Below, piece by piece: positions 22,878-29,971 of a stretch of 34,474 nucleotides of DNA. A model generated the notes under the pieces. The model did not search any database. It was not told where the DNA came from and saw only the letters and a program-made list of their open reading frames with translations. Position 1 is the stretch's first letter. Every line of letters begins with the position of its first letter. The stretch is from 73-13 sp035556075. Lineage in GTDB: Bacteria; Actinomycetota; Actinomycetes; Actinomycetales; Microbacteriaceae. The translations under genes were made by a program, and so were the position numbers. The stretch covers positions 1-34,474 of the forward strand of contig DATMFQ010000049.1 of the NCBI GenBank assembly GCA_035556075.1. Reading direction: 5' to 3'.

Positions 22878-23873
22878 CGCCGTCGGTGGGGTCGACGTCG
22901 CCTGGTGCGCCTGCAGCACGGCGGCCCCAGTCGTCGCGTCGTCGACCGTCACGACGAGCTGGCGACCATCCCGCCGCGTCACCTCGAGCGCCGCACCGGC
23001 GCGCACGACGATGCCGGTCCGACCCTGCCCCGTCGGCGTCAGGGTCCCGCGGATACCCCAGCCGCCGAAGTCCGCAAGCGGCTCGATCCGCACGACGGTC
23101 ACCGAGGCCAGGTCATCGATCGCGACACGGAAGACCGGGAATCCCGCGAACCCGCGGACGGTGAGCCCCCTCGGTCCCACGGTCACCCGCCAGCCGAGCG
23201 TGAGCACGAGCGCCGCCGCAACGATGACGGGCGCGAAGAGCGAGATCCATGCCGCACCGTCGGTCACGATTGTCGCGAACACCGTCGCGCCGAGCGCAAG
23301 CACCGTGACCAGCACCATGACGACGATGAATGCACGCGACATGAGCACCGGGCGGCTCCAGACCGCGACCTGCCCAGGCGCAAGGTCGACGGGGTTGAGC
23401 TCGGTGGGCACCGACGCGGTCGGCGCTTCGCGCGGCAGCCAGAGCCATGCGGGCGCCGCGAGCAGCAGCCCGGCTGCGAAGGCGATCGCGAACCACCACC
23501 CGATCACATCGGGCTGCGCGAGCAGCGACGCGGTGAGTCCGACCGCGAGGAAGGCGTCGAGCCAGATCATGAGCCCCGCGAGGAACACCGCGGTCCCGCC
23601 GACCCGGCTGACCCGCGCGATCATCCACCACAAGAGGACCGGCAGCACACCGCCGATCGCCACCAGGAGCACCGGATAGGTCCAGGCCGGGCCCCAGCCG
23701 TCCGCGCCGTCTGGCCCCCAGTGGACGATGACCTCGCGGCCGGGGTCACCACCCGCCGCGAACATGACGACGACGGCAGCGACAACGATTGTCAGCGGTG
23801 TGACGAGCATCGCCCAGGTGAGCGCGCGCCGGGCGCGCGCGTGGCGGACCAGGTCGGGGCTACGGACAGACAT
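22875..23873 (-). CDS. DUF1648 domain membrane protein
   Basis: About 332 residues from ATG 23873, which has GAGGAG 6 bases upstream; an alternative ATG at 23936 overlaps the gntR stop as ATGA and would add 21 mostly polar residues. The first hydrophobic helix and the following IVHWGPDGADGWGPAW fit the DUF1648 signature (P-x-H-W-x3-G). Further hydrophobic pairs follow at roughly residues 75-150 and 180-240. A C-terminal soluble domain of about 95 residues is probably cytoplasmic. DUF1648 proteins are often paired with YtrA-type GntR regulators, as here, and may act in sensing or cell-envelope stress; the function is unknown. Confidence 0.82.
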   Translation of the reverse strand: MSVRSPDLVRHARARRALTWAMLVTPLTIVVAAVVVMFAAGGDPGREVIVHWGPDGADGWGPAWTYPVLLVAIGGVLPVLLWWMIARVSRVGGTAVFLAGLMIWLDAFLAVGLTASLLAQPDVIGWWFAIAFAAGLLLAAPAWLWLPREAPTASVPTELNPVDLAPGQVAVWSRPVLMSRAFIVVMVLVTVLALGATVFATIVTDGAAWISLFAPVIVAAALVLTLGWRVTVGPRGLTVRGFAGFPVFRVAIDDLASVTVVRIEPLADFGGWGIRGTLTPTGQGRTGIVVRAGAALEVTRRDGRQLVVTVDDATTGAAVLQAHQATSTPPTA

Positions 23874-23932
23874 GCGGAGCTCCTCGTGCGTGTCGCGGGC
23901 TGGTGGGTCGGTCGGGGCGGCGCGGTGCGCAT

Positions 23933-24283
23933 TCATCCTGGGTAGTCCTTGCGGATGAGCGCGAGGAGTGCCGCCGGCGCGATCCGCTCCTCGCGGGCTC
24001 GGGCGATCACCGCGGCGACCGCGTCATGCAGCTGCACCGAGCCGGTCGCACCCGTGACGACGGCCCCCCGGCCCCGGCGCAGTTGGATGAGGCCCTGGTC
24101 GCGCAGCGACTGGTAGGCGTGGAGGATCGTGTGCATGTTGACGCCGAGGACCTCTGCGAGGTCCCGTGCGGTGGGGAGACGCTCCCCGACCGCGAGCTCG
24201 CCCGTCGTGATGCGCGCCGCGAGCGCGGTGGCGATCTGGTCATAGACCGCCTCGCCCGCCTGCAGATCGATCCGGATGAGCAT
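23933..24283 (-). CDS. GntR-family transcriptional regulator, YtrA subfamily
   Basis: A 116-residue regulator with an N-terminal winged helix-turn-helix: VYDQIATALAARITTGELAVGERLPTARDLAEVLGVNMHTILHAYQSLRDQGLIQLRRGRGAVV in successive motif blocks (residues about 13-76). A short helical C-terminal tail of about 40 residues (AVAAVIARAREERI) replaces the large effector domain of other GntR groups, which defines the YtrA type. The ATG at 24283 has no ribosome binding site, and a TATACT box ends seven bases upstream, so the message is probably leaderless. It is coupled to the DUF1648 gene and probably represses this pair. Confidence 0.92.
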   Translation of the reverse strand: MLIRIDLQAGEAVYDQIATALAARITTGELAVGERLPTARDLAEVLGVNMHTILHAYQSLRDQGLIQLRRGRGAVVTGATGSVQLHDAVAAVIARAREERIAPAALLALIRKDYPG

Positions 24284-24289
24284 GCGGTC

Positions 24290-24312
24290 AGTATAGTTCT
24301 AGTTCTTCTATA
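24290..24312 (-). promoter_or_regulatory. Leaderless gntR promoter with overlapping operator
   Basis: TATACT on the minus strand (24290-24295) is followed by six bases and then the gntR ATG, placing the likely transcription start at or next to the start codon. TATAG (24292-24296) and CTATA (24308-24312) form an 11-base-spaced inverted repeat over the -10 region, suited to autorepression by a dimeric GntR protein. No good -35 hexamer is seen. Confidence 0.6.
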
Positions 24313-24422
24313 TTTTTCTCATCATGTTCGTGGCACTCCGCGCGCCCAGCGGTCCTCAGCCCCTAATCCGCTCGTACGCCTCCTTCGTTTGTGCCCCGCC
24401 CCGCGTCCGCCCGCCCCAGCGT

Positions 24423-24497
24423 GAAGTACTGAAGAATGCGCGAAGTACTGAGATTTCGAGCAGGAATGCGGGTACCTCGCGTTTTCCTCAGTACCTC
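24423..24497. repeat. 75-bp element with 26-bp imperfect inverted repeats
   Basis: The left arm (24423-24448) and the complement of the right arm (24472-24497) agree at 21 of 26 positions. Both follow the pattern GARGTACTGARGAA, two variable bases, then CGCGARGTAC (R = A or G). Nearly all differences are A/G, so G-U pairing keeps most of the stem in RNA copied in one direction. Each arm carries GARGTAC twice, and the 23-base spacer includes AGGAATGCG (24462-24470). No flanking duplication or transposase is seen. It may be a REP- or MITE-like extragenic element or a large hairpin. Confidence 0.65.
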
Positions 24498-24602
24498 GCG
24501 TTGCGCGCGCTGACTCCCCCACAGCCCGTGACCTACCCAAGTTATGCACCTCCGAGGTGTCCCGCGGCGCTCACACCCGCTCAGCCGCACGATGCTCGTG
24601 GG

Positions 24603-25352
24603 GTGGACGTCCTGGGCTGGGTCGACCGGCGCGGCGGCATCGTGCGCCGCGACGAGCTGGCGCGCGCAGGATTCCGGCGCGGCGAGCTCGACCGGGCCGG
24701 AATCCAGTCGGTCGGTCGTCAGTGGCTCGCCCTCGACACCGCGCCACCACGGCTCGTGGAAGCCGCGACGCGTCGGAGCCGGCTCGCCTGCGTGTCGGCG
24801 GCCGACCACCACGGCCTCAGCCTGCTGCGACGCCCGACCATTCCACACTTCTGGGCTCCCCCGGGCGCGAGGCTCCCGTCGGGCCCGCCCGCCCGGATGC
24901 ATCGTGGCCGCGCGCTGCTGGCGCCGCGCCCGGACCAGCTCGTCGAGTCGCTGCCGGACCTGCTGGAGCACGTCGCCGGCTGCCTGCCGCACGTGGAGGC
25001 GCTCATCGTGTGGGAGTCGGCGATTCGGCAGCGACTCGTGACGGCCGGGGCGCTGCGACAGTTGGCCTGGCGCAGTCCTATGGCGAGGACCCTTGCGGCG
25101 GAGGCGAGCAGTCGGTCGGATTCACTCCTCGAGACGATCGTCACGGATTCGCTCCGCCACCTTGAGATGCCGTTCCGGCAGCAGGTGGCGATCCTCGGCC
25201 ACCGCGTCGACATCCTCGTCGGCGACCGGCTCGTGGTCCAGCTCGAAGGGTTCACGGTGCTCCGCTTCACCTACGAGGACGTGACGCAGCGCCTCGCGCA
25301 CGTGCTCGACATGATCCGTCGCGCCATGGTGCTCCATCGAGTGCGCCGGTGA
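24603..25352 (+). CDS. AbiEi-like / DUF559 protein with degenerate nuclease core
   Basis: About 249 residues from GTG 24603; VDVLGWVDRRGGIVRRDELARAGF matches the start of the AbiEi-type winged-helix domain common in actinobacteria. The earlier GTG at 24528 adds unlike sequence. The C-terminus resembles DUF559, a Vsr-like PD-(D/E)XK domain: SLLET (174-178), HRVDILVGDRLVV (200-212) and VLRFTYEDV (219-227). Relatives have E-x-D-G-x-x-H and about 25 more residues with R-D between those last blocks. Here QLEG (213-216) is joined straight to FTVLRF, so the catalytic Glu/Asp and His are lost. The protein is probably nuclease-dead or decaying. A nearby repeat element brackets it on both sides. Confidence 0.7.
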   Translation: MDVLGWVDRRGGIVRRDELARAGFRRGELDRAGIQSVGRQWLALDTAPPRLVEAATRRSRLACVSAADHHGLSLLRRPTIPHFWAPPGARLPSGPPARMHRGRALLAPRPDQLVESLPDLLEHVAGCLPHVEALIVWESAIRQRLVTAGALRQLAWRSPMARTLAAEASSRSDSLLETIVTDSLRHLEMPFRQQVAILGHRVDILVGDRLVVQLEGFTVLRFTYEDVTQRLAHVLDMIRRAMVLHRVRR

Positions 25353-25376
25353 GCCAGCGACCGGGCGTCGGTTGTC

Positions 25377-25395
25377 AAGCACTGAGGAATGCGGG
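25377..25395 (+). repeat. Partial copy of the 24423 element
   Basis: AAGCACTGAGGAATGCGGG matches AAGTACTGAAGAATGCGCG at 24424-24442 in 16 of 19 positions and includes the 9-mer AGGAATGCG. It lies in the 84-base gap after the AbiEi-like gene, so related sequences flank that gene on both sides in the same orientation. Confidence 0.55.
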
Positions 25396-25436
25396 AGCGG
25401 CGCGGCGCTCATCCGCAACCACGTAGGGTGGAGCCC

Positions 25437-26153
25437 ATGGTCGACTTTGTCGACGCGGGACTAAGCGCCAATTCCGTGTCGTACTTGACGGCCCTCGACC
25501 GGCAGCGTGCCACGCACGCCGCCGTCGTCGCGGGTCGGGCGCCGGATACCGTCCTCCTCCTCGAGCACCCGAGCGTCTACACCGCCGGGAAGCGCACGGA
25601 GCCCCACGAACGGCCCCGCGACGGCACGCCCGTCGTCGACGTGGACCGCGGCGGCAAGATCACCTGGCATGGCCCGGGGCAGCTCGTCGGCTACCCGATC
25701 CTCCGCCTCGCCGAGCCGGTCGACGTCGTCGCGTATGTCCGCCGCCTCGAGGAGCTCCTCATCGCGGTGCTGACCGAGTACGGCATCCCAGGTGAGCAGG
25801 TCGAGGGCCGCAGCGGCGTGTGGGTGCGCGGCACCGACAAGATCGCCGCGATCGGTGTGCGGGTCGCCGAGTCGGTCACGATGCACGGCTTCGCGCTCAA
25901 CTGCTCGAATGCCTTCGACGCCTATGACGAGATCGTCGCGTGCGGCCTCGCCGACGCGGGCGTCACGAGCATCAGCCAGGAGCTCGGCCGCACCGTCACC
26001 CCGAGCGATGTCGCGCCCCGCATCCGCCGCGAGTTCGCGCGGGTCATGGCGCCGAGCGTCACCAGCCTCCAGGCCGCAGCGACGGTGTCGGGCGCGAGCG
26101 ACGCATTCGTCAGGAATGCGTCCCCCGCACCCCAGCCGGCGGTCGCCTCATGA
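25437..26153 (+). CDS. lipB: Lipoyl(octanoyl) transferase
   Basis: A 238-residue cytoplasmic acyltransferase that moves octanoate from acyl carrier protein onto the lipoyl domains of 2-oxoacid dehydrogenases and GcvH. The ATG at 25437 has GGGTGGAG just upstream. Family motifs are HPSVYTAGKR (44-53), RGGKITWHGPGQLVGYPI (71-88), catalytic Lys135 in GTDKIAAIGVRV and the thioester-forming Cys156 in FALNCSNAFDAY. The tail after residue 205 is Ala-rich and variable. The stop overlaps lipA by ATGA, so the two steps of lipoate synthesis are coupled. Confidence 0.96.
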   Translation: MVDFVDAGLSANSVSYLTALDRQRATHAAVVAGRAPDTVLLLEHPSVYTAGKRTEPHERPRDGTPVVDVDRGGKITWHGPGQLVGYPILRLAEPVDVVAYVRRLEELLIAVLTEYGIPGEQVEGRSGVWVRGTDKIAAIGVRVAESVTMHGFALNCSNAFDAYDEIVACGLADAGVTSISQELGRTVTPSDVAPRIRREFARVMAPSVTSLQAAATVSGASDAFVRNASPAPQPAVAS

Positions 26154-27160
26154 GCGGGATCAGCAACGGCCGAGCCGCGCACGACGTCGGCGAACGCCGA
26201 CTCCTGCGGATCGAGGCCCGCAATTCCGCCGTGCCGATCGAGCGCAAGCCCTCGTGGATCAAGACGACGGCGCACATGGGGCCCGAATTCCTCCAGCTCA
26301 AGTCACTCGTCAAGGACGAGGGCCTCCACACCGTGTGCCAGGAGGCGGGCTGCCCGAACATCTACGAGTGCTGGGAGGACCGGGAGGCGACGTTCCTCAT
26401 CGGCGGCGACCAGTGCACCAGGCGCTGCGACTTCTGCCAGATCGACACCGGCAAGCCGGCCGCGTATGACACCGACGAGCCCCGGCGCGTCGCCGACTCG
26501 GTGCACCGCATGGCACTGCGGTACGCGACGGTGACGGGGGTCGCGCGCGACGACCTGCCCGACGAGGGCGCCTGGCTCTACGCGGAAACGATCCGGGCGA
26601 TCCATCGCCGCAGCCCCGGCACGGGCGTCGAGATGCTCGCCCCGGATTTCTCCGGCAACCCGGACCATCTCGCCGAGGTGTTCAGCAGCCGCCCCGAGGT
26701 CTTCGCGCACAACGTCGAGACGGTGCCGCGGATCTTCCGGCGCATCCGGCCCGCCTTCAGCTACGAGCGCTCGCTCGACGTAATCACCCAGGCGCGGGCG
26801 GCCGGGCTCATCACGAAGTCGAACCTCATCCTCGGCATGGGCGAGGAGCCCACCGAGGTGCTGCAGGCACTGCAGGACCTGCACGACGCCGGCACCGACA
26901 TCGTGACGGTCACGCAGTACCTGCGACCCTCGCCGCGGCACCTGCCGGTGGCGCGCTGGGTGACGCCCGCGGAGTTCGTCGAGTTCAAGACGGCCGCGGA
27001 GGAGATCGGCTTCCTCGGCGTGCTCGCCGGACCCCTCGTCCGCTCGAGCTACCGCGCGGGACGGCTCTGGGCGCGGTCCATGGCGGCGAAGGGCCGCGAG
27101 CTGCCCGAGGCGCTCGCGCACCTGGCCGATCCGGACCTGGAGTTCGCCCAGGCCGTCTGA
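26150..27160 (+). CDS. lipA: Lipoyl synthase (radical SAM)
   Basis: A 336-residue radical SAM enzyme that inserts two sulfurs into protein-bound octanoate. The start overlaps the lipB stop (ATGA). The auxiliary cluster ligands are C63, C68 and C74 (CQEAGCPNIYEC), and the SAM-cluster ligands are C89, C93 and C96 (CTRRCDFC). The C-terminal RSSYRAG holds the Ser that ligates the auxiliary cluster. The VEMLAPDFSGN, AHNVETVPR and SNLILGMGE blocks match the family. No residue is missing, so the enzyme should be active. An uncommon transport gene follows 77 bases later, with its own ribosome binding site. Confidence 0.97.
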   Translation: MSGISNGRAAHDVGERRLLRIEARNSAVPIERKPSWIKTTAHMGPEFLQLKSLVKDEGLHTVCQEAGCPNIYECWEDREATFLIGGDQCTRRCDFCQIDTGKPAAYDTDEPRRVADSVHRMALRYATVTGVARDDLPDEGAWLYAETIRAIHRRSPGTGVEMLAPDFSGNPDHLAEVFSSRPEVFAHNVETVPRIFRRIRPAFSYERSLDVITQARAAGLITKSNLILGMGEEPTEVLQALQDLHDAGTDIVTVTQYLRPSPRHLPVARWVTPAEFVEFKTAAEEIGFLGVLAGPLVRSSYRAGRLWARSMAAKGRELPEALAHLADPDLEFAQAV

Positions 27161-27237
27161 ACCACCGCACGACGCGACCCGACCCCCAACAACCGGCCGC
27201 ACGCATTCCTCCGCAATCCACGTCCCAAGGACCACAC

Positions 27238-28587
27238 ATGAGCAGCACGACCGCCACCCCCGAGCACATCGCCGCGACGGCGCACCCCGATCAGCGGCAG
27301 ATCCGCCGCGTCGCGTGGGCCTCGCTCGTCGGCACGGCCCTCGAGTCGTACGACTTCTACGTCTACGCCTACTTCGCGGCCTTCTTCGTCGGTCCGCTCT
27401 TCTTCGAGCCGCTGGGAACGGTGGGCGCGGTCTTCACCGCATTCCTCACGATCGCGATCGCCTTCGTCGTCCGGCCCATCGGCGCGCTCGTCTTCGGGCA
27501 CATCGGCGACCGGCTCGGGCGCCGGCCGACGCTCATCATCACGATCACGCTCATGGGCGTCGCGACCGGGCTCATCGGCGTGCTCCCGAGCTACGCGCAG
27601 GCCGGGTGGTTCGGCGCGATCGTGCTCGTGCTGCTCAGGACCCTGCAGGGGCTGTCGCTCGGCGGCGAGTGGGGCGGGGCGATCCTGCTGGCGACGGAGG
27701 GCGCGGACCCGAAGCGCAAGGCGCTGTACGCCGCGCTCCCCCAGCTCGGCAGCCCGATCGGCTCGATCCTGTCCGGCGCGCTCTTCCTGCTCATGTTCTT
27801 CGCCGTGCCCGCGGAGCAGATGGTCGAGTGGGGCTGGCGGATCCCGTTCCTCACCGCGATCCCGCTGCTGCTCGTGTCGCTCTACCTGCGCTGGAGCGTC
27901 ACGGAGACGCCGGTCTTCCGCGAGCTCGACGCGGGCGGCCTGCGGCCGAAGTTCCCGTTCGGCGAGGTGTGGCGCTCGCAGCCCAAGGCGGTCATCGTCG
28001 CGATCGGCGCGGCCCTCCTCGGCATCGGCTCGTACTCGCTCATGAACACGTACACGATGAACTACGGTTCGACGCCCGTCGAGGCCGGCGGACTCGGCTT
28101 CGACTACATGAGCCTCCTCATCGCCACGACCATCGGCGGGCTGCTCCAGCTCGTGACGATCCCCCTCTTCGGCCTCTGGGCGACGCGGATCGGCTCCGCC
28201 CGGATCGTCGGCCTCGGCGGGCTCACGACCCTGGCCGCGGCGTTCCCGATCTACCTGCTGCTCACCGAGGCGAACTTCGGCGTCCTCGTCGCCCTCATGG
28301 TCGTCGGCGGCGTCCTGCCGACCCTCGCGTGGGCGGGCCTCGGCGGCCTCATGCGCGACCTCTTCGACCCCCGCTACGCGTACACGGCACTCGGCTTCGC
28401 CTACGCGATCGCGGCGACGCTCACCGCATTCATCCCGAATATCACGCTCATCGTCGGCGAGGCGAGCGGGAATGCGTGGTGGCATCCCGCCATCGTCCTC
28501 GCGGTGCTGTCGGCGATCACCCTCGTCGCGGCGATCGCCGCTGACCGCATGGTGCGGGCGGGCAAGGGCGCGCCAGATGCGCGCTGA
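27238..28587 (+). CDS. MFS transporter, metabolite:H+ symporter (MHS) family
   Basis: A 449-residue, 12-helix secondary transporter. The start at 27238 has AAGGA about 8 bases upstream. The MHS hallmark GTALESYDFYVYAYFA (32-47) marks TM1, and the MFS loop motif GDRLGRRPTLI is at 90-100. RTLQGLSLGGEWGGAILLA follows in TM4-TM5. This family (ProP, ShiA, KgtP and relatives) imports compounds such as shikimate, 2-oxoglutarate, dicarboxylates or osmolytes with protons; the substrate cannot be told. It follows lipBA but has no obvious link with it. The 27-base gap to the next gene suggests possible read-through. Confidence 0.9.
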   Translation: MSSTTATPEHIAATAHPDQRQIRRVAWASLVGTALESYDFYVYAYFAAFFVGPLFFEPLGTVGAVFTAFLTIAIAFVVRPIGALVFGHIGDRLGRRPTLIITITLMGVATGLIGVLPSYAQAGWFGAIVLVLLRTLQGLSLGGEWGGAILLATEGADPKRKALYAALPQLGSPIGSILSGALFLLMFFAVPAEQMVEWGWRIPFLTAIPLLLVSLYLRWSVTETPVFRELDAGGLRPKFPFGEVWRSQPKAVIVAIGAALLGIGSYSLMNTYTMNYGSTPVEAGGLGFDYMSLLIATTIGGLLQLVTIPLFGLWATRIGSARIVGLGGLTTLAAAFPIYLLLTEANFGVLVALMVVGGVLPTLAWAGLGGLMRDLFDPRYAYTALGFAYAIAATLTAFIPNITLIVGEASGNAWWHPAIVLAVLSAITLVAAIAADRMVRAGKGAPDAR

Positions 28588-28614
28588 TCACGACTCCGCC
28601 GTAGTCTTGGGGCC

Positions 28615-29877
28615 GTGAGCGACGACACCCCCCAGCCCTCGACGCCCGAGCCGGACCCGTTCGAGCAGCTGCTCATGGGGATCGGCAGCGACGAGCCGGC
28701 GACGCTCGCGGCAGACCCGGTGACGCCGGAGGATCCCACGGAGCCTGCGCAGCTGACCACGCCGGAGCCGTCGATGCCGCAGACCGAGCCGACCCTCGAG
28801 TACGGGCACGGTCCCGCCGAGCCGGCTCCGACGGCACCGACCGTCGTCTTCCCCGGCGCAGCCGCCGCGGACCTGCCGCAGCCGGCGCCTGCGCAGCAGC
28901 CGCCCTCGCAGGCCGCACCCGGCTGGTCGCTTGGCACCGACGCCGGCGGGGCGGCCGCCGGCGCGACGGCCGCGACGACGATCCTCCCGGGCGGCGTCGG
29001 TGGCCCACCCCCGGGTGGTCCGACCCGCCCGACCGGCAGTGGCCCGTTCGGCAACCGCAAGGTGCTCATGTGGGTACTCGCTGGTGTCGCCGCGCTCCTC
29101 GTCATCGCCCTGGCCGTGCTCATCACCGTCCTCGCGATGAATGCGGGGGCCGGCGAGCCGAAACCGACCGGCACCCCGACAGCGACGACGTCGTCGACGC
29201 CACGGCCGACCGCGTCGCGCACGCCCACACCGACGCCGACGGTCATGCCCGCGATCAAGTCGTTCGTCGCCGACCCGATGGTCGTGCAGTGCGCCAATGC
29301 GAGCGCGGTCGCCAACGTCAGCCTCGGCTGGTCCACGGTCGGGACGACGCAGGTCGCCGTCGCCAGTGCCGCCGGGCTGGTCGACGCGATCGACAACCCG
29401 TACCAGAACAACCTCGCCGAGACCGTCGAGAGCTTCAGCATCCCCTATGCCTGCGGCAACGCGAGCTGGGCATACACGCTGACGATCGCCGGTGCCGATG
29501 GGGAGCACCGCAGCCAGGTCGTCACGGTGACGCGCCTGCCCTTCCCGTCGCCGACCCCACCGCCTGCGCCGCCGGCGCCGACCGCGAGCCTCTCCGCCAA
29601 CCCCACGGTCGTCACCTGTGTCGAAGGCGAGAGCGCCCCGAAATTCAACCTCGAATGGACCTCGACGAACGGTACGAGCGCCTCGATCAATGGGCCGGGC
29701 GAGAACGCGGGCTATGACTGGCCGAGCCTCTCCCCGAACGGCACCCAGCCCGAGATCGCGTATGACTGCGCGCAGGAGACGATGAGCTTCACGCTCACCG
29801 TGACGGGCCAGACCTCACCCCCGGCGACCGCCAGCATCACGGTGACGAACGACGGCTGGGGCCCGTCCGGCGGCTAG
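28615..29877 (+). CDS. Unknown single-pass protein with two tandem extracellular repeats
   Basis: A 420-residue protein, GTG start at 28615. Residues 1-145 are acidic, Pro-rich and disordered, and include two similar short motifs, TVVFPG (76-81) and TTILPGG (121-127). A single membrane helix is at about 150-174. A Pro/Thr/Ser linker (180-212) leads to two homologous domains, 214-307 and 325-412. Each starts with (V/S)A(D/N)Px(V/T)V and has one Cys near the start and one near the end (C226/C280 and C335/C385), then a YTLT or FTLT strand. Beta-rich, Ig-like folds with one disulfide each are likely, made outside the membrane. I do not recognise the family. An N-in orientation fits a cytoplasmic regulatory tail plus an exported binding region. 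Confidence 0.7.
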   Translation: MSDDTPQPSTPEPDPFEQLLMGIGSDEPATLAADPVTPEDPTEPAQLTTPEPSMPQTEPTLEYGHGPAEPAPTAPTVVFPGAAAADLPQPAPAQQPPSQAAPGWSLGTDAGGAAAGATAATTILPGGVGGPPPGGPTRPTGSGPFGNRKVLMWVLAGVAALLVIALAVLITVLAMNAGAGEPKPTGTPTATTSSTPRPTASRTPTPTPTVMPAIKSFVADPMVVQCANASAVANVSLGWSTVGTTQVAVASAAGLVDAIDNPYQNNLAETVESFSIPYACGNASWAYTLTIAGADGEHRSQVVTVTRLPFPSPTPPPAPPAPTASLSANPTVVTCVEGESAPKFNLEWTSTNGTSASINGPGENAGYDWPSLSPNGTQPEIAYDCAQETMSFTLTVTGQTSPPATASITVTNDGWGPSGG

Positions 29878-29971
29878 AATCTTGCCGACCACATCTGAGG
29901 CACCAAGCCGAGCAGCGCATTCGTGCAGACCCGGCCTGACGCGGTGCCGCCCACACCGGAAGCAGTGATTC

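Larger units (their letters stand above)
24284..24602. other. Divergent intergenic region, gntR / AbiEi-like gene
   Basis: These 319 bases hold an unusually AT-rich stretch at 24290-24325 with the gntR promoter and operator, then a 75-base inverted-repeat element at 24423-24497. An open frame on the plus strand runs through it from 24324, but the translated sequence does not resemble the start of any AbiEi/DUF559 protein, so I treat the region as non-coding. Confidence 0.55.

Noticed and set aside
27049..28485. 478-codon minus-strand frame opposite the MHS transporter
   Set aside because: Composition is that of a complement frame (R/E/D/A repeats) and the sense frame is a clear 12-helix transporter.
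29878..29971. Possible T-box in the valS leader
   Set aside because: No TGGN-ACCGCG sequence and no suitable valine specifier stem could be found in the 94 bases.
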